From assembly GCA_037974665.1 (NCBI GenBank), contig CM075783.1, positions 46,151,318-46,215,317 on the forward strand: DNA of 64,000 bases, written 5' to 3'. The stretch comes from Ehretia macrophylla. Its lineage: Eukaryota > Streptophyta > Magnoliopsida > Boraginales > Ehretiaceae. Under the pieces are notes generated by a model that worked only from the letters and a program-made list of their open reading frames with translations, was not told the DNA's origin and did not search any database. The position numbers were made by a program, and so were the translations under genes. This document shows, in pieces, positions 37,663 through 51,500 of the stretch (within the stretch, counting starts at the first letter, position 1; each line of letters begins with the position of its first letter).

Positions 37663-38261
37663 TTAAATATTTAATTTCACTTATAATTTCTCATTGCCTA
37701 TAGTAGATTTTTCTCCAAGAAGGGTTTAGTACCAGATCGCATGTATCACCTCTGATCTTGTAAGGGCCAAACTAGTAGACATGCCGCACGTATGACAATT
37801 AAAAGGTTTAAACCCTTATCCGATGGGTATCTAATCCGAATATTAACTCATTCACGAAATTGTGGGGTATTTATTAAGTTTGATTTTTATAAGTATTTAG
37901 CGATGGATAGTCCGACAGGGTTTGATAATAACAATTCAAAAAAATTCAGAACCTGGTAACTTGATTATTAATTTTATTAAAAAATAAATTAATAAAAAAT
38001 ATTTATATATTTATATATTTATATATATATATATATATACACACACACATATATAATATAATATTATTTTATAGAAGTAGAATAACTTCTCAGTAGAAAG
38101 ATTTTGTTGAATACTTCCATTATATTAAGATTGACTTACACTTATGACAAAAAGATTAATTTATTTTTAGTTTTATTGAGATTTACAAATATAGTACTAT
38201 GTTGTTTGTTTAGACTTCATCATCTTTTCTTTTATAAAATTAATTTTATTTTCCCTTAAAT
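37663..38261. other. AT-rich spacer, no gene seen
   Basis: AT-rich DNA with a (TA)n/(AC)n tract at about 38016-38050. No reading frame or known repeat recognised; probably old flank or the eroded distal part of the Copia relic. Confidence 0.45.
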
Positions 38262-38336
38262 TTTTTTTTTTATAGATTCCGGCAGAGGTGGTGCCGCAAT
38301 GCCCTAAAGGTCCCAAAATTGGTCTTCGGGCAAACC
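38262..38336 (-). repeat. Dispersed retroposon-like sequence, copy A
   Basis: About 65 bp shared with 56984-57052 in the same orientation. On minus it begins GTCAGGTTTG, contains GACCAATTTTGGGACCTTTAGGGC and TGCCGGAATC and ends in an A-run. The A-rich 3' end on minus suggests a short retroposed or SINE-like sequence; I do not recognise a family and see no convincing pol III boxes. Confidence 0.5.
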
Positions 38337-38403
38337 TGACAGTTCCACTTCTCAAAGTTCATTATGTCACCAGATAAACTTACATCCATAAGAGAAGTAG
38401 GTG
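38337..38403 (-). pseudogene. Copia gag fragment, left of the nested insertion
   Basis: On minus this continues, in frame, the Copia gag frame that is interrupted at 56334. The shared AGGTG target is counted once. It includes the residues MNFEKW, like the Y/FEKW motif of Copia gag-type proteins, then runs into the dispersed sequence at 38336. Confidence 0.6.
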
Positions 38404-39942
38404 TGTGAGACCCCGTACCGAGCCAGTATAGAGCCCATATGTATTTTATAGCATTTCATATATTTTTGCACCATTTAATATGCATTTATATTAATTAATG
38501 TGCATTTACATCATTCTTCATGCATTTGCCTCGTTTGACGTGCATTTAAATTCAACTATGTGCATTTCAGTGTTTTAGATAACGTAGGCATTAATTAAAC
38601 TCTACCCAATTGTACTAGCTAACCAAAATAGTTAGAACACAACTATATGGCAAGCTTGTAAATAATCATTAAGTTAGGAAGGCTCTTTAGTTATTTTTCC
38701 ACCAAGATATTTTCTATCTAACAAAACACGCACAATACACCACACACACACACAAAAACACTACAGTACACACATACACACCCACACCCACACGATCTGA
38801 AAAGGGGAGAGAAGAAAGAAGAGAGAAAGAGAAGAAGAAGAAGAAGAAGAAAGAGAAATAATTAGGCCATTTTCTTGCATTCTCTAGTATGCTCAAGCTT
38901 CATTCTTGCATCTACAAGCTCTCTCTAGTATCCATTGTTCATCTAAGGTGAGGGAAGTTTTCTAAAAGTTTACAAAGATGTATAAAGCATGTTTGATGAG
39001 TTGTATAGGTATATTGAGCATGATGATGAACATTTGTAAGCTTATTTTGAGAATTTGAGCATAGTTTGTTCTTCTAGGGTTTCAAGTTGTGGTTGTAGTG
39101 TTTCATTTGGCTTGAACTTGTTTTGTGTAGTAATTGACGATCTTGATGAGTTTTATATGAGCTTTATGAAGTATCATATGTGTTAAGTAAGTTCAAATAA
39201 GTTGCAAAGAGAAGAAATGAGGAATTGAGTCTTGAAAACTTGTGCTGAGCTAGATGTTGAGAATAGATGGTGTTGTACTTGGGTTGTGTGATAATTGGAG
39301 CTATAAAACATGTGGAATATTATTGTTTAGCATTGAATTAAGTTGCATAATTGAATTGAGCTTGAAAGAATGGGTTTGGAGCAAAAAAATGGAATTTCGG
39401 GCATAAAGTAGCAGGATCCAGTCGACCGGGTCAAAATCTAGTCGACCAAATCAGTCGTCCGGATATCTCTGGTCAGGATCCGGTCGAGTGGATCCGGTCG
39501 ACTCCAGTTGACAGGATCAGTCGACCGGACGGTTTTTAGCTTTGCACAGTATTTTTCCGGAAGCCATATCTCGCTCAATTCAACTCCGAATTGAGTTCTG
39601 TTTGATTCTAGGACTATCTAATTTCGATAAGCTTCGATTCTACACTTAAATAAGATTTATTGGAGTTTGGAAAAGTGAGAAAATTTACCTCCTAAGTTAA
39701 GCTAATGCATAAGCATTGAAATGGATCCATAGTTTTGCTTGTATTTGCGTTTTCTTGTCGTTTTAAGTAGTATATTGATGTCTTTTCGCTATCTCATGAT
39801 ACTTGGCAGTACTTGAAGCACCCTAAATTCCATATATGTATGACCATTATATGTTTGATTTACATGCCATTGAATAATCATTTATTACCGAAAGAGGTTT
39901 ACATGCTTTCTTGCCATATCATTGATAATTGCAAATGTATTG
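38404..39942 (+). repeat. Tekay-like solo LTR, left part (1539 bp)
   Basis: Begins TGTGAGACCCCG directly after AGGTG (38399-38403). Together with the right part (54924-56333, ending GGGGCGTGACA before AGGTG at 56334-56338) it makes a ~2.95-kb solo LTR in plus orientation with a perfect 5-bp target duplication. Contains CA repeats (38700-38800), a GAAGAA tract and a GTCGAC-rich cluster (39417-39535). It is cut by the 15-kb Tekay array at TATTG (39938-39942). Confidence 0.88.
39417..39535. repeat. Cluster of GTCGAC/CCGGTCGA motifs in the solo LTR
   Basis: At least seven imperfect copies of a GGATCCAGTCGACCGG-like motif within ~120 bp (AGTCGACCGG, AGTCGACCAA, AGTCGTCCGG, CGGTCGAGTG, CGGTCGACTC, AGTTGACAGG, AGTCGACCGG). 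CpG-rich against an AT-rich background. Confidence 0.8.
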
Positions 39943-42279
39943 TGTCACGCCCCAACACGACCCCTCCTATGATCAGTCAGGACGCAACGGAGTTTCGGCA
40001 GTATAACGACAGTAAATAGGACACCGAGGTTCCAAACCAACCTCATTAAACATCATACGTCCAGCAACTCCTTAATTCAAACAACAACATACAACACAAC
40101 CATATTATACAATAAACCATCCTCGTTATACGCCTCCGTTCCAACATAACATACAATACCTCAACCCTATCATACATTTCAAAAATAAGTTGAGACACAT
40201 TTACAACTTAATCATAAACAAAAGAAAACCGCTAAGTTAACAACATAGAATCATGGATAAGACTCAGGGACATATGACTCATCCACGAAAGGCACGTTTT
40301 CCACATTCTCCTCTTCAGGAGGCACGTACCCGTAATCTTGTGAAAGTACACCTTAAAACATGCAATAATAGAGAGTGAGCTTATATACATAAGCCCAGTG
40401 AGGATCCGATAGATCTCGACAGTATTCACTACGCTCCTTGGATTTAGTCCTTTGAGCAAGTAAACACACAACAACAATAATAACACAAATAATGCTATCA
40501 TCACATAACTATATAACCAATCAATAAGGATACTCTATTTGGTGTAGCTCCAAACGCCATCACGATCTCAACCGTTCTTCTTATAACTCCCCATTACTCA
40601 CGCACCCGAGGTACCTCACTAGCCCCTCCCTCCATGACACCTCCGTCATGCGAGCTGGGGGTAGCCTATGGCAGTCATGCCGTTATCAACCCGACAGCCC
40701 GATGCTGCCCGAGAGGTGGCACACACATACCAAGACTCCATAATCATCAATCATCAATCAATCAATCAATTGGGAGATCAGCAACAAGAGTGCCCGATTC
40801 CCGCATTCAATAATAATTAATCAATAACATCAATATAACATCAATATTAAATTAAACAACAAATAACGTAGTTAGATGACAAAGTAGGCCATCTAACCGG
40901 ACATGCATAATATACAAAATTAAACTCTAAATTACTCAACAACAACTCACCATTCATCACTCGAACACTACCCAACCATCTACAGGCATCGTTCAAGAAA
41001 TTAAAGAATGACAACCTAAACTTCTAAAATTCATAACTTACAATCTACTAATCCAAACATTGCCAAATCAGTTCCTATCACTCACCCATTCAACCTACTA
41101 CATTAGCCCTCTCGAAAATCCACCATAACACCTCCAAATCATGCCCGATAACCCTAAAATCCTAAGATGTCATGGCTGGATTTTCCGAATTTTCACACAA
41201 ACAATGTAATCGAAAATTCGGCATTACAACAGCGCTAACACGTAATTATCAAGTATTTAGAAATCGACGGCAATCGATTTCGATCAACACAACTCAATTA
41301 AATCAACTTTGAACATTTTATTCAAAATTAAATACCCGGAAAATAAAAATTATGCTATATCCGACAGAAACTCGTAGTATTAGTATATAATGATCCCTAG
41401 CATGCAAGGAGCAATAATCTAACATCAGATTTCAATTCTAACGGTTCAATCTTCATTTATACGCAAAAACACAAAAATGACATTTTGAGATCTAGAATTT
41501 TTCTCTCACCTTAGATGCGATATAAGCCTAGGAATGCGTGCTATGCGTGCCCAACAAGCAGAATCCAAGTCGGTGCGAAGTTCTACGGACAAAAACTAGG
41601 TTTTTCTTTGAAAAATTGGATTGAAAGCTTGAGTTTTTCTCTTCTCTTTTCTCCCTCTTTTCTCTCGGCAATGTGTGTGTGTGTGATGGTGTTTTTGTGT
41701 TGTGTGAGTGTGTGTTGAGGACATTAGCTTATAAGGTCAAATAATTAATTAAAGTCAAAGTTAATTTTAATAGGTATTTTTGTGTTTTTAATGACTTTAA
41801 TTGCATTTTAGTGCTCACCAAGTTAAAAATAATTATGCCACCCCCAAGATATCTCAAGTGGATTATTTTTAGGTGACAAGAAGTTTTACAATTCAACAAT
41901 TTCACCCGAGTCGGCTTAAAACTCGATTTTCGCAAAAGTCGGTGTAAAAAAAACCCTAATAAATTCTTAAGCCGATTTTAAAACCGTTTTCATCAAACAC
42001 AGGTCTATTAAAGTCCGTGGACTAGGTCTAGAAGGGTTAAAAAGACCAGTTTCAAAATTATAGCGGACGTGTTTCGAAAACACTATTCACTAAAAATCGA
42101 CGATAAAATTTCTGACTCCGTTTTTGATGAAAATTTCATGAATGCACATTTAGCACGTATTAGGAGTATTGAAATCAAAATTATAACTTTCTAGGTCCTG
42201 TAGCACATAAACAGATCATATGCACGCAAAACGAGGTAAAGCACGTAAAACGAGATAAGCAAGAAAGTGGGGTTTCACA
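39943..42279 (-). repeat. Tekay LTR1 (left outer LTR, 2337 bp)
   Basis: On minus TGTGAAACCCC to GGGGCGTGACA. A TATATAAG box on minus (plus 40380-40387) is a likely LTR promoter. Differs from LTR2 only in its left third (39992 G, 40309 T, 40354 T, 40674 G) apart from two LTR2-specific changes near 41087. Confidence 0.95.
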
Positions 42280-45200
42280 TTCTCCCCCCCTTATAGAAAT
42301 TTCGCCCTCGAAATTCTTACTTGATGTACGGAATAGATCTGGGTATTGTTGCTGCATCTGATCTCGTCTCTCCCACGTAGCTTCCTCAATGCCGTGATGC
42401 TTCCACAACACCTTAACCATCGGAATCCTCTTCGACCTCAACTCTCGGTCCATCTGATCTAGAATACGAATCGGACGCTCGTCATAAGTCAAATTCTCAC
42501 GAAGCTGTAACGGCTCTGGCTCAAGAATATGAGAAGGATCCGGATTGTATTTCCGCAAATTAGACACGTGAAACACATCGTGGACATTAGAGAAGTTCTC
42601 CGGTAAAGCCAACCGATATGCCAACTTACCAACCCTGCCAGTAATCTCAAACGGCCCAACAAATCTCGGACTCAGCTTACCACCTTTACCATAACGAACA
42701 AACCCCTTTCGAGGAGACAATCTCAAGAAAACCCGATCTCCAACTGCAAACTCCAAGTCTCGACGACGTTTATCAGCATAACTCTTGAATCTACTCTGCG
42801 CCGTAAGCATTCTCTGCCTGATCAACTGAACATTCTCGATCTTCTCAAGAAGTTCTGGCATAATAGTCGGATCAACAGTCTTCATCTCTCCTACCTCGTC
42901 CCAATATAAAGGTGAACGGCACTTACGACCGTAAAGAGCTGCGAAAGGTGCCATTCCAATAGTAGCTTGATAACTATTGTTATAGGCAAACTCAGCAAGT
43001 GGTAGATGTTTCTCCCAGTTCTTCCCGAAGTCCAGAACACAAGCCCTAAGCATATCTTCCAGAATCTGAATAGTCCGCTCAGACTGACCGTCGGTCTGTG
43101 GATGATACGCTGTACTGAAGTTCAACTGAGTACCCAAAGTCTCCTGAAGTTTCTCCCACAAACGAGAAGTAAATCGAGGATCTCGATCAGAGACAATACT
43201 AGATGGAATACCGTGAAGTCTAACAATCTGATCCAGATAGAGGTCCGTCAACTTTGTAACCTCATCTCCCATCCTCATCGAGATAAAATGAGCTGTCTTC
43301 GTCAAACGATCCACGACAACCCAAACTGCATCATTACCCCTCGGTGATCTAGGCAAACCAGTGACGAAGTCCATCGTAATATGCTCCCATTTCCACTCTG
43401 GTATAGCCAACGGCTGAAGCAAACCTGCTGGTCGTTGATGCTCGGCTTTCACTCTCTGACAAGTTAAACATCTAGATACAAACTGAGCAACCTCCCTCTT
43501 CATGTTGTTCCACCAGTAATGCTGTTTCAAATCCCGATACATCTTGGTTCCACCGGGATGAATAGTATATTTAGAATTATGAGCTTCCTCCAGAATACCT
43601 CGTCTCAAGCCCGGTTCATCGGGAACACAAACCCTGTTCCGAAACCGAAGAATACCGTCCTCATGCAGTTTGAAGTCAGACTGATCATCAGTGATCTGAT
43701 CCTTGATCTTCTGAAGTTTAACATCAAGTTGCTGAGCTTCCCTGATCTGAGACAATAATAAAGGCTGAATACGGAGATGTGAACACATCACCCCAACCTG
43801 AGTGAACTCTGGTCTCCAATAACTAAACTCCTCAAGAACCTCCCACTTCTTGACAGCCAAACAAGAAATACTTGCCTTCCGACTAAGAGCATCTGCTACA
43901 ACATTTGCCTTTCCAGGCAGATAATTGATAGAACAATTATAATCTCCAAGAAGCTCCATCCACCTCCGCTGGCGCATATTCAACTCCTTCTGTGAGAATA
44001 AGTACTTCAGACTCTTATGATCAGTGAAAATCTCGAACTTACTGCCCCACAGATAATGACGCCACTTTTTCAGTGCGAAGACAACTGCTGCCAACTCAAG
44101 ATCATGAGTCGGATAATTCACCTCATAAGGCTTCAACTTTCGAGAAGCATAGGCAATAACTCGGCCATCCTGCATAAGAACACATCCCAAGCCCTCCTTT
44201 GATGCATCACTGTAAATGACCATATTATCGGTCCCCTCTGGTAGAGCAAGTACTGGAGCGGTAGTTAACCTCTTTTTCAACTCCTGAAATCCACTCTCAC
44301 ACTTCTCGTCCCAATTAAAGATAGTCCGTTTCTGAGTCAACTTAGATAGTGGCCCCGCAATCTTTGAGAAGTCCTTGACAAACCTACGGTAATAACCCGC
44401 CAAGCCAAGAAAACTACGGACATCAGTAACACTCTCTGGCCGCTTCCAAGACATCACCGATTCAATCTTAGTGGGATCTACAGAAATACCGCTCTGTGTA
44501 ATAACATGGCCAAGAAAAGAAATCCGTTGCAGCCAAAATTCACATTTGCTGAACTTGGCAAACAACTGATGCTCCTGCAACTTCTCCAATACAAGCCGTA
44601 GATGTTGCTCGTGCTCCAATTCAGATTTAGAATAGACCAAGATATCATCAATAAAAATCACCACGAACTGGTCCAAGTACGGCTGAAAAACTCGATGCAT
44701 AAGATCCATGAATGCTGCCGGTGCATTAGTCAAACCAAAGGGCATAACAACAAACTCATAATGCCCGTACCGAGTTCTGAAGGCAGACTTCGGAACATCC
44801 TCCGTACGAATCCGAAGCTGATAATACCCCTGCCTCAAATCAAACTTAGAGTAGACTTTGGCTCCCTGAAGTTGATCAAACAACTCATCAATCAGTGGCA
44901 AAGGATATTTATTCTTGATGGTCACCTGATTCAAACCACGGTAATCAATACATAATCTCAAAGTACCATCCTTCTTCTTCACAAATAAAACAGGAGCTCC
45001 CCAAGGTGAAGAACTCTGCTGAATAAATCCTTTCTCCAACAACTCCTGTAACTGAGTCTGAACCTGATATGGCCTCTGCTGAAACTGAGGCCGATAGTAA
45101 CTCTGCTGACTCTGTGGCCTATAAGAACCCTGCTGGGCTGGTGGCCTGTAGACAACCTGCTGTACTGGAGGCCTATATAAAACCTGCTGGCCCTGCGGCT

Positions 45201-45981
45201 GATACGGCCTCTTACTAGGCTGACTGGAGACAATCTGATCCCCTTTCCTCTTCTCTAACCTAGAAGCTGCCTCAAAAGCCTCAGTGAAAATATCATATCG
45301 ATTCAGAGCCATCACATCCTGAATCTCGGGCCGCAACCCCAACATAAACCTGCGAGTCCTCCGCTCCTCGTCTGCCACATACTCCGGTGCATACCGGGAC
45401 AATCGAGTAAATGTGGCCTCATATTGAGCCACTGTAGCATCTCCCTAGACCAAAGCTAGAAACTCGGCCTCTCTCCGTTCCCTGCAAATCCTCGGGACAT
45501 ACTTTGCTCGGAAAGCCATCAGAAAGGTACCCCAAACATAAGGAATACCCTGCGCCGCCCAGCTAGTCCTTACCGTGCGCCACCACTCCTCTGCCTCGTC
45601 ATCTAACAAATACACGGCAAAAGAGACTTTCTGCTCATCAGTATAGCCAAGTGGATCATAAATCTTCTCCAACTTGCTAATCCATACCTCCGCCTTCCTA
45701 TCATCCGGCTCCCCCTGAAATCTCGGTGGGTGATATCCTAAAAACTCCTTCAGGGTACCACGCCCGTGGTTACCACCCTGAATATTCAGAAGCTGAGCCT
45801 GCATAGCCTGATTCTGGGCAGCCTGCCCTGCTAACAACTGTGCCTGACTAGCCACTAACTCTGCAATCCGCTCCATAGCTGCTCCTAATCGGTCATCACC
45901 CCCGTCACGGCCCGGTGCCACGTTACTCGGAGTCTCATCAGCCATCTCAGGCCTACCTCTGGTTCTCGGTCGACCGGCCAT
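42181..45981 (-). pseudogene. Tekay gag-pol, left copy, with one amber stop in gag
   Basis: Same 3801-nt frame as the right copy (start MAGRPRTR at 45981, stop inside LTR1 at 42181) but CAG is TAG at 45445-45447, after 178 codons of gag. The remaining frame is open. Six substitutions relative to the right copy lie between about 45113 and 45447 (amber stop, four residue changes and one silent change); the rest of the coding region looks identical. It lacks zinc knuckle and protease like its sister copy. Confidence 0.93.
42280..42292 (-). promoter_or_regulatory. Tekay polypurine tract, left copy
   Basis: On minus AAGGGGGGGAGAA directly preceding the LTR start TGTGAAACC; start site for plus-strand DNA synthesis in the family. 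An identical copy lies at 48594-48606. Confidence 0.85.
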
Positions 45982-46237
45982 TCTACTAATCAAAGAGTTA
46001 GCACAGTTATAGCACGTAGACAGGTTATAAACAACTATTAACACATAAATAACAAACTCATATAAAACACATAAACAAATTGATCACATAATCACATAAG
46101 CACTTAAATCACATAATCACTTAATCAATTAATCATACCAATACATATTTCATTTTTTTTTTCTTTCCTTTCATACATATTTCATGCTAAGACCATTACC
46201 CACATTCCGAGAATACCCCGGCTGACAACTAACATGA

Positions 46238-46249
46238 GCTCTGATACCA
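46238..46249 (-). promoter_or_regulatory. Tekay primer binding site, left copy (tRNA-iMet)
   Basis: On minus TGGTATCAGAGC, complementary to the 3' end of initiator tRNA-Met, seven bases inside LTR2. Confidence 0.92.
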
Positions 46250-46256
46250 CTTAAAC

Positions 46257-48593
46257 TGTCACGCCCCAACACGACCCCTCCTATGATCAGTCAGGACGCA
46301 ACGGAATTTCGGCAGTATAACGACAGTAAATAGGACACCGAGGTTCCAAACCAACCTCATTAAACATCATACGTCCAGCAACTCCTTAATTCAAACAACA
46401 ACATACAACACAACCATATTATACAATAAACCATCCTCGTTATACGCCTCCGTTCCAACATAACATACAATACCTCAACCCTATCATACATTTCAAAAAT
46501 AAGTTGAGACACATTTACAACTTAATCATAAACAAAAGAAAACCGCTAAGTTAACAACATAGAATCATGGATAAGACTCAGGGACATATGACTCATCCAC
46601 GAAAGGCACGTTTTCCACATTCCCCTCTTCAGGAGGCACGTACCCGTAATCTTGTGAAAGTACACCTGAAAACATGCAATAATAGAGAGTGAGCTTATAT
46701 ACATAAGCCCAGTGAGGATCCGATAGATCTCGACAGTATTCACTACGCTCCTTGGATTTAGTCCTTTGAGCAAGTAAACACACAACAACAATAATAACAC
46801 AAATAATGCTATCATCACATAACTATATAACCAATCAATAAGGATACTCTATTTGGTGTAGCTCCAAACGCCATCACGATCTCAACCGTTCTTCTTATAA
46901 CTCCCCATTACTCACGCACCCGAGGTACCTCACTAGCCCCTCCCTCCATGACACCTCCGTCATGCGAGCTGGGGGTAGCCTATGGCAATCATGCCGTTAT
47001 CAACCCGACAGCCCGATGCTGCCCGAGAGGTGGCACACACATACCAAGACTCCATAATCATCAATCATCAATCAATCAATCAATTGGGAGATCAGCAACA
47101 AGAGTGCCCGATTCCCGCATTCAATAATAATTAATCAATAACATCAATATAACATCAATATTAAATTAAACAACAAATAACGTAGTTAGATGACAAAGTA
47201 GGCCATCTAACCGGACATGCATAATATACAAAATTAAACTCTAAATTACTCAACAACAACTCACCATTCATCACTCGAACACTACCCAACCATCTACAGG
47301 CATCGTTCAAGAAATTAAAGAATGACAACCTAAACTTCTAAAATTCATAACTTACAATCTACTAATCCAAACATTGCCAAATCAGTTCCTATCACTCACC
47401 CATTCACCCTCCTACATTAGCCCTCTCGAAAATCCACCATAACACCTCCAAATCATGCCCGATAACCCTAAAATCCTAAGATGTCATGGCTGGATTTTCC
47501 GAATTTTCACACAAACAATGTAATCGAAAATTCGGCATTACAACAGCGCTAACACGTAATTATCAAGTATTTAGAAATCGACGGCAATCGATTTCGATCA
47601 ACACAACTCAATTAAATCAACTTTGAACATTTTATTCAAAATTAAATACCCGGAAAATAAAAATTATGCTATATCCGACAGAAACTCGTAGTATTAGTAT
47701 ATAATGATCCCTAGCATGCAAGGAGCAATAATCTAACATCAGATTTCAATTCTAACGGTTCAATCTTCATTTATACGCAAAAACACAAAAATGACATTTT
47801 GAGATCTAGAATTTTTCTCTCACCTTAGATGCGATATAAGCCTAGGAATGCGTGCTATGCGTGCCCAACAAGCAGAATCCAAGTCGGTGCGAAGTTCTAC
47901 GGACAAAAACTAGGTTTTTCTTTGAAAAATTGGATTGAAAGCTTGAGTTTTTCTCTTCTCTTTTCTCCCTCTTTTCTCTCGGCAATGTGTGTGTGTGTGA
48001 TGGTGTTTTTGTGTTGTGTGAGTGTGTGTTGAGGACATTAGCTTATAAGGTCAAATAATTAATTAAAGTCAAAGTTAATTTTAATAGGTATTTTTGTGTT
48101 TTTAATGACTTTAATTGCATTTTAGTGCTCACCAAGTTAAAAATAATTATGCCACCCCCAAGATATCTCAAGTGGATTATTTTTAGGTGACAAGAAGTTT
48201 TACAATTCAACAATTTCACCCGAGTCGGCTTAAAACTCGATTTTCGCAAAAGTCGGTGTAAAAAAAACCCTAATAAATTCTTAAGCCGATTTTAAAACCG
48301 TTTTCATCAAACACAGGTCTATTAAAGTCCGTGGACTAGGTCTAGAAGGGTTAAAAAGACCAGTTTCAAAATTATAGCGGACGTGTTTCGAAAACACTAT
48401 TCACTAAAAATCGACGATAAAATTTCTGACTCCGTTTTTGATGAAAATTTCATGAATGCACATTTAGCACGTATTAGGAGTATTGAAATCAAAATTATAA
48501 CTTTCTAGGTCCTGTAGCACATAAACAGATCATATGCACGCAAAACGAGGTAAAGCACGTAAAACGAGATAAGCAAGAAAGTGGGGTTTCACA
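46257..48593 (-). repeat. Tekay LTR2 (middle LTR), a recombinant of LTR3 and LTR1
   Basis: 2337 bp. At 46306, 46623, 46668 and 46988 it carries the LTR3 base and not the LTR1 base. From about 47150 rightward it carries the LTR1 state: no extra 11-bp AACATCAATAT unit, T at 47178, and LTR1 bases at all later differences. The switch therefore lies between 46989 and about 47150. It serves as 3' LTR of the right internal region and 5' LTR of the left one. Confidence 0.93.
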
Positions 48594-51500
48594 TTCTCCC
48601 CCCCTTATAGAAATTTCGCCCTCGAAATTCTTACTTGATGTACGGAATAGATCTGGGTATTGTTGCTGCATCTGATCTCGTCTCTCCCACGTAGCTTCCT
48701 CAATGCCGTGATGCTTCCACAACACCTTAACCATCGGAATCCTCTTCGACCTCAACTCTCGGTCCATCTGATCTAGAATACGAATCGGACGCTCGTCATA
48801 AGTCAAATTCTCACGAAGCTGTAACGGCTCTGGCTCAAGAATATGAGAAGGATCCGGATTGTATTTCCGCAAATTAGACACGTGAAACACATCGTGGACA
48901 TTAGAGAAGTTCTCCGGTAAAGCCAACCGATATGCCAACTTACCAACCCTGCCAGTAATCTCAAACGGCCCAACAAATCTCGGACTCAGCTTACCACCTT
49001 TACCATAACGAACAAACCCCTTTCGAGGAGACAATCTCAAGAAAACCCGATCTCCAACTGCAAACTCCAAGTCTCGACGACGTTTATCAGCATAACTCTT
49101 GAATCTACTCTGCGCCGTAAGCATTCTCTGCCTGATCAACTGAACATTCTCGATCTTCTCAAGAAGTTCTGGCATAATAGTCGGATCAACAGTCTTCATC
49201 TCTCCTACCTCGTCCCAATATAAAGGTGAACGGCACTTACGACCGTAAAGAGCTGCGAAAGGTGCCATTCCAATAGTAGCTTGATAACTATTGTTATAGG
49301 CAAACTCAGCAAGTGGTAGATGTTTCTCCCAGTTCTTCCCGAAGTCCAGAACACAAGCCCTAAGCATATCTTCCAGAATCTGAATAGTCCGCTCAGACTG
49401 ACCGTCGGTCTGTGGATGATACGCTGTACTGAAGTTCAACTGAGTACCCAAAGTCTCCTGAAGTTTCTCCCACAAACGAGAAGTAAATCGAGGATCTCGA
49501 TCAGAGACAATACTAGATGGAATACCGTGAAGTCTAACAATCTGATCCAGATAGAGGTCCGTCAACTTTGTAACCTCATCTCCCATCCTCATCGAGATAA
49601 AATGAGCTGTCTTCGTCAAACGATCCACGACAACCCAAACTGCATCATTACCCCTCGGTGATCTAGGCAAACCAGTGACGAAGTCCATCGTAATATGCTC
49701 CCATTTCCACTCTGGTATAGCCAACGGCTGAAGCAAACCTGCTGGTCGTTGATGCTCGGCTTTCACTCTCTGACAAGTTAAACATCTAGATACAAACTGA
49801 GCAACCTCCCTCTTCATGTTGTTCCACCAGTAATGCTGTTTCAAATCCCGATACATCTTGGTTCCACCGGGATGAATAGTATATTTAGAATTATGAGCTT
49901 CCTCCAGAATACCTCGTCTCAAGCCCGGTTCATCGGGAACACAAACCCTGTTCCGAAACCGAAGAATACCGTCCTCATGCAGTTTGAAGTCAGACTGATC
50001 ATCAGTGATCTGATCCTTGATCTTCTGAAGTTTAACATCAAGTTGCTGAGCTTCCCTGATCTGAGACAATAATAAAGGCTGAATACGGAGATGTGAACAC
50101 ATCACCCCAACCTGAGTGAACTCTGGTCTCCAATAACTAAACTCCTCAAGAACCTCCCACTTCTTGACAGCCAAACAAGAAATACTTGCCTTCCGACTAA
50201 GAGCATCTGCTACAACATTTGCCTTTCCAGGCAGATAATTGATAGAACAATTATAATCTCCAAGAAGCTCCATCCACCTCCGCTGGCGCATATTCAACTC
50301 CTTCTGTGAGAATAAGTACTTCAGACTCTTATGATCAGTGAAAATCTCGAACTTACTGCCCCACAGATAATGACGCCACTTTTTCAGTGCGAAGACAACT
50401 GCTGCCAACTCAAGATCATGAGTCGGATAATTCACCTCATAAGGCTTCAACTTTCGAGAAGCATAGGCAATAACTCGGCCATCCTGCATAAGAACACATC
50501 CCAAGCCCTCCTTTGATGCATCACTGTAAATGACCATATTATCGGTCCCCTCTGGTAGAGCAAGTACTGGAGCGGTAGTTAACCTCTTTTTCAACTCCTG
50601 AAATCCACTCTCACACTTCTCGTCCCAATTAAAGATAGTCCGTTTCTGAGTCAACTTAGATAGTGGCCCCGCAATCTTTGAGAAGTCCTTGACAAACCTA
50701 CGGTAATAACCCGCCAAGCCAAGAAAACTACGGACATCAGTAACACTCTCTGGCCGCTTCCAAGACATCACCGATTCAATCTTAGTGGGATCTACAGAAA
50801 TACCGCTCTGTGTAATAACATGGCCAAGAAAAGAAATCCGTTGCAGCCAAAATTCACATTTGCTGAACTTGGCAAACAACTGATGCTCCTGCAACTTCTC
50901 CAATACAAGCCGTAGATGTTGCTCGTGCTCCAATTCAGATTTAGAATAGACCAAGATATCATCAATAAAAATCACCACGAACTGGTCCAAGTACGGCTGA
51001 AAAACTCGATGCATAAGATCCATGAATGCTGCCGGTGCATTAGTCAAACCAAAGGGCATAACAACAAACTCATAATGCCCGTACCGAGTTCTGAAGGCAG
51101 ACTTCGGAACATCCTCCGTACGAATCCGAAGCTGATAATACCCCTGCCTCAAATCAAACTTAGAGTAGACTTTGGCTCCCTGAAGTTGATCAAACAACTC
51201 ATCAATCAGTGGCAAAGGATATTTATTCTTGATGGTCACCTGATTCAAACCACGGTAATCAATACATAATCTCAAAGTACCATCCTTCTTCTTCACAAAT
51301 AAAACAGGAGCTCCCCAAGGTGAAGAACTCTGCTGAATAAATCCTTTCTCCAACAACTCCTGTAACTGAGTCTGAACCTGATATGGCCTCTGCTGAAACT
51401 GAGGCCGATAGTAACTCTGCTGACCCTGTGGCCTATAAGAACCCTGCTGGGCTGGTGGCCTGTAGACAACCTGCTGTACTGGAGGCCTATATATAACCTG

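Noticed and set aside
43006..44955. Plus-strand open frames inside the Tekay internal regions (repeated at 49320-51269)
   Set aside because: They are antisense to the strongly conserved gag-pol frame and have no similarity of their own.
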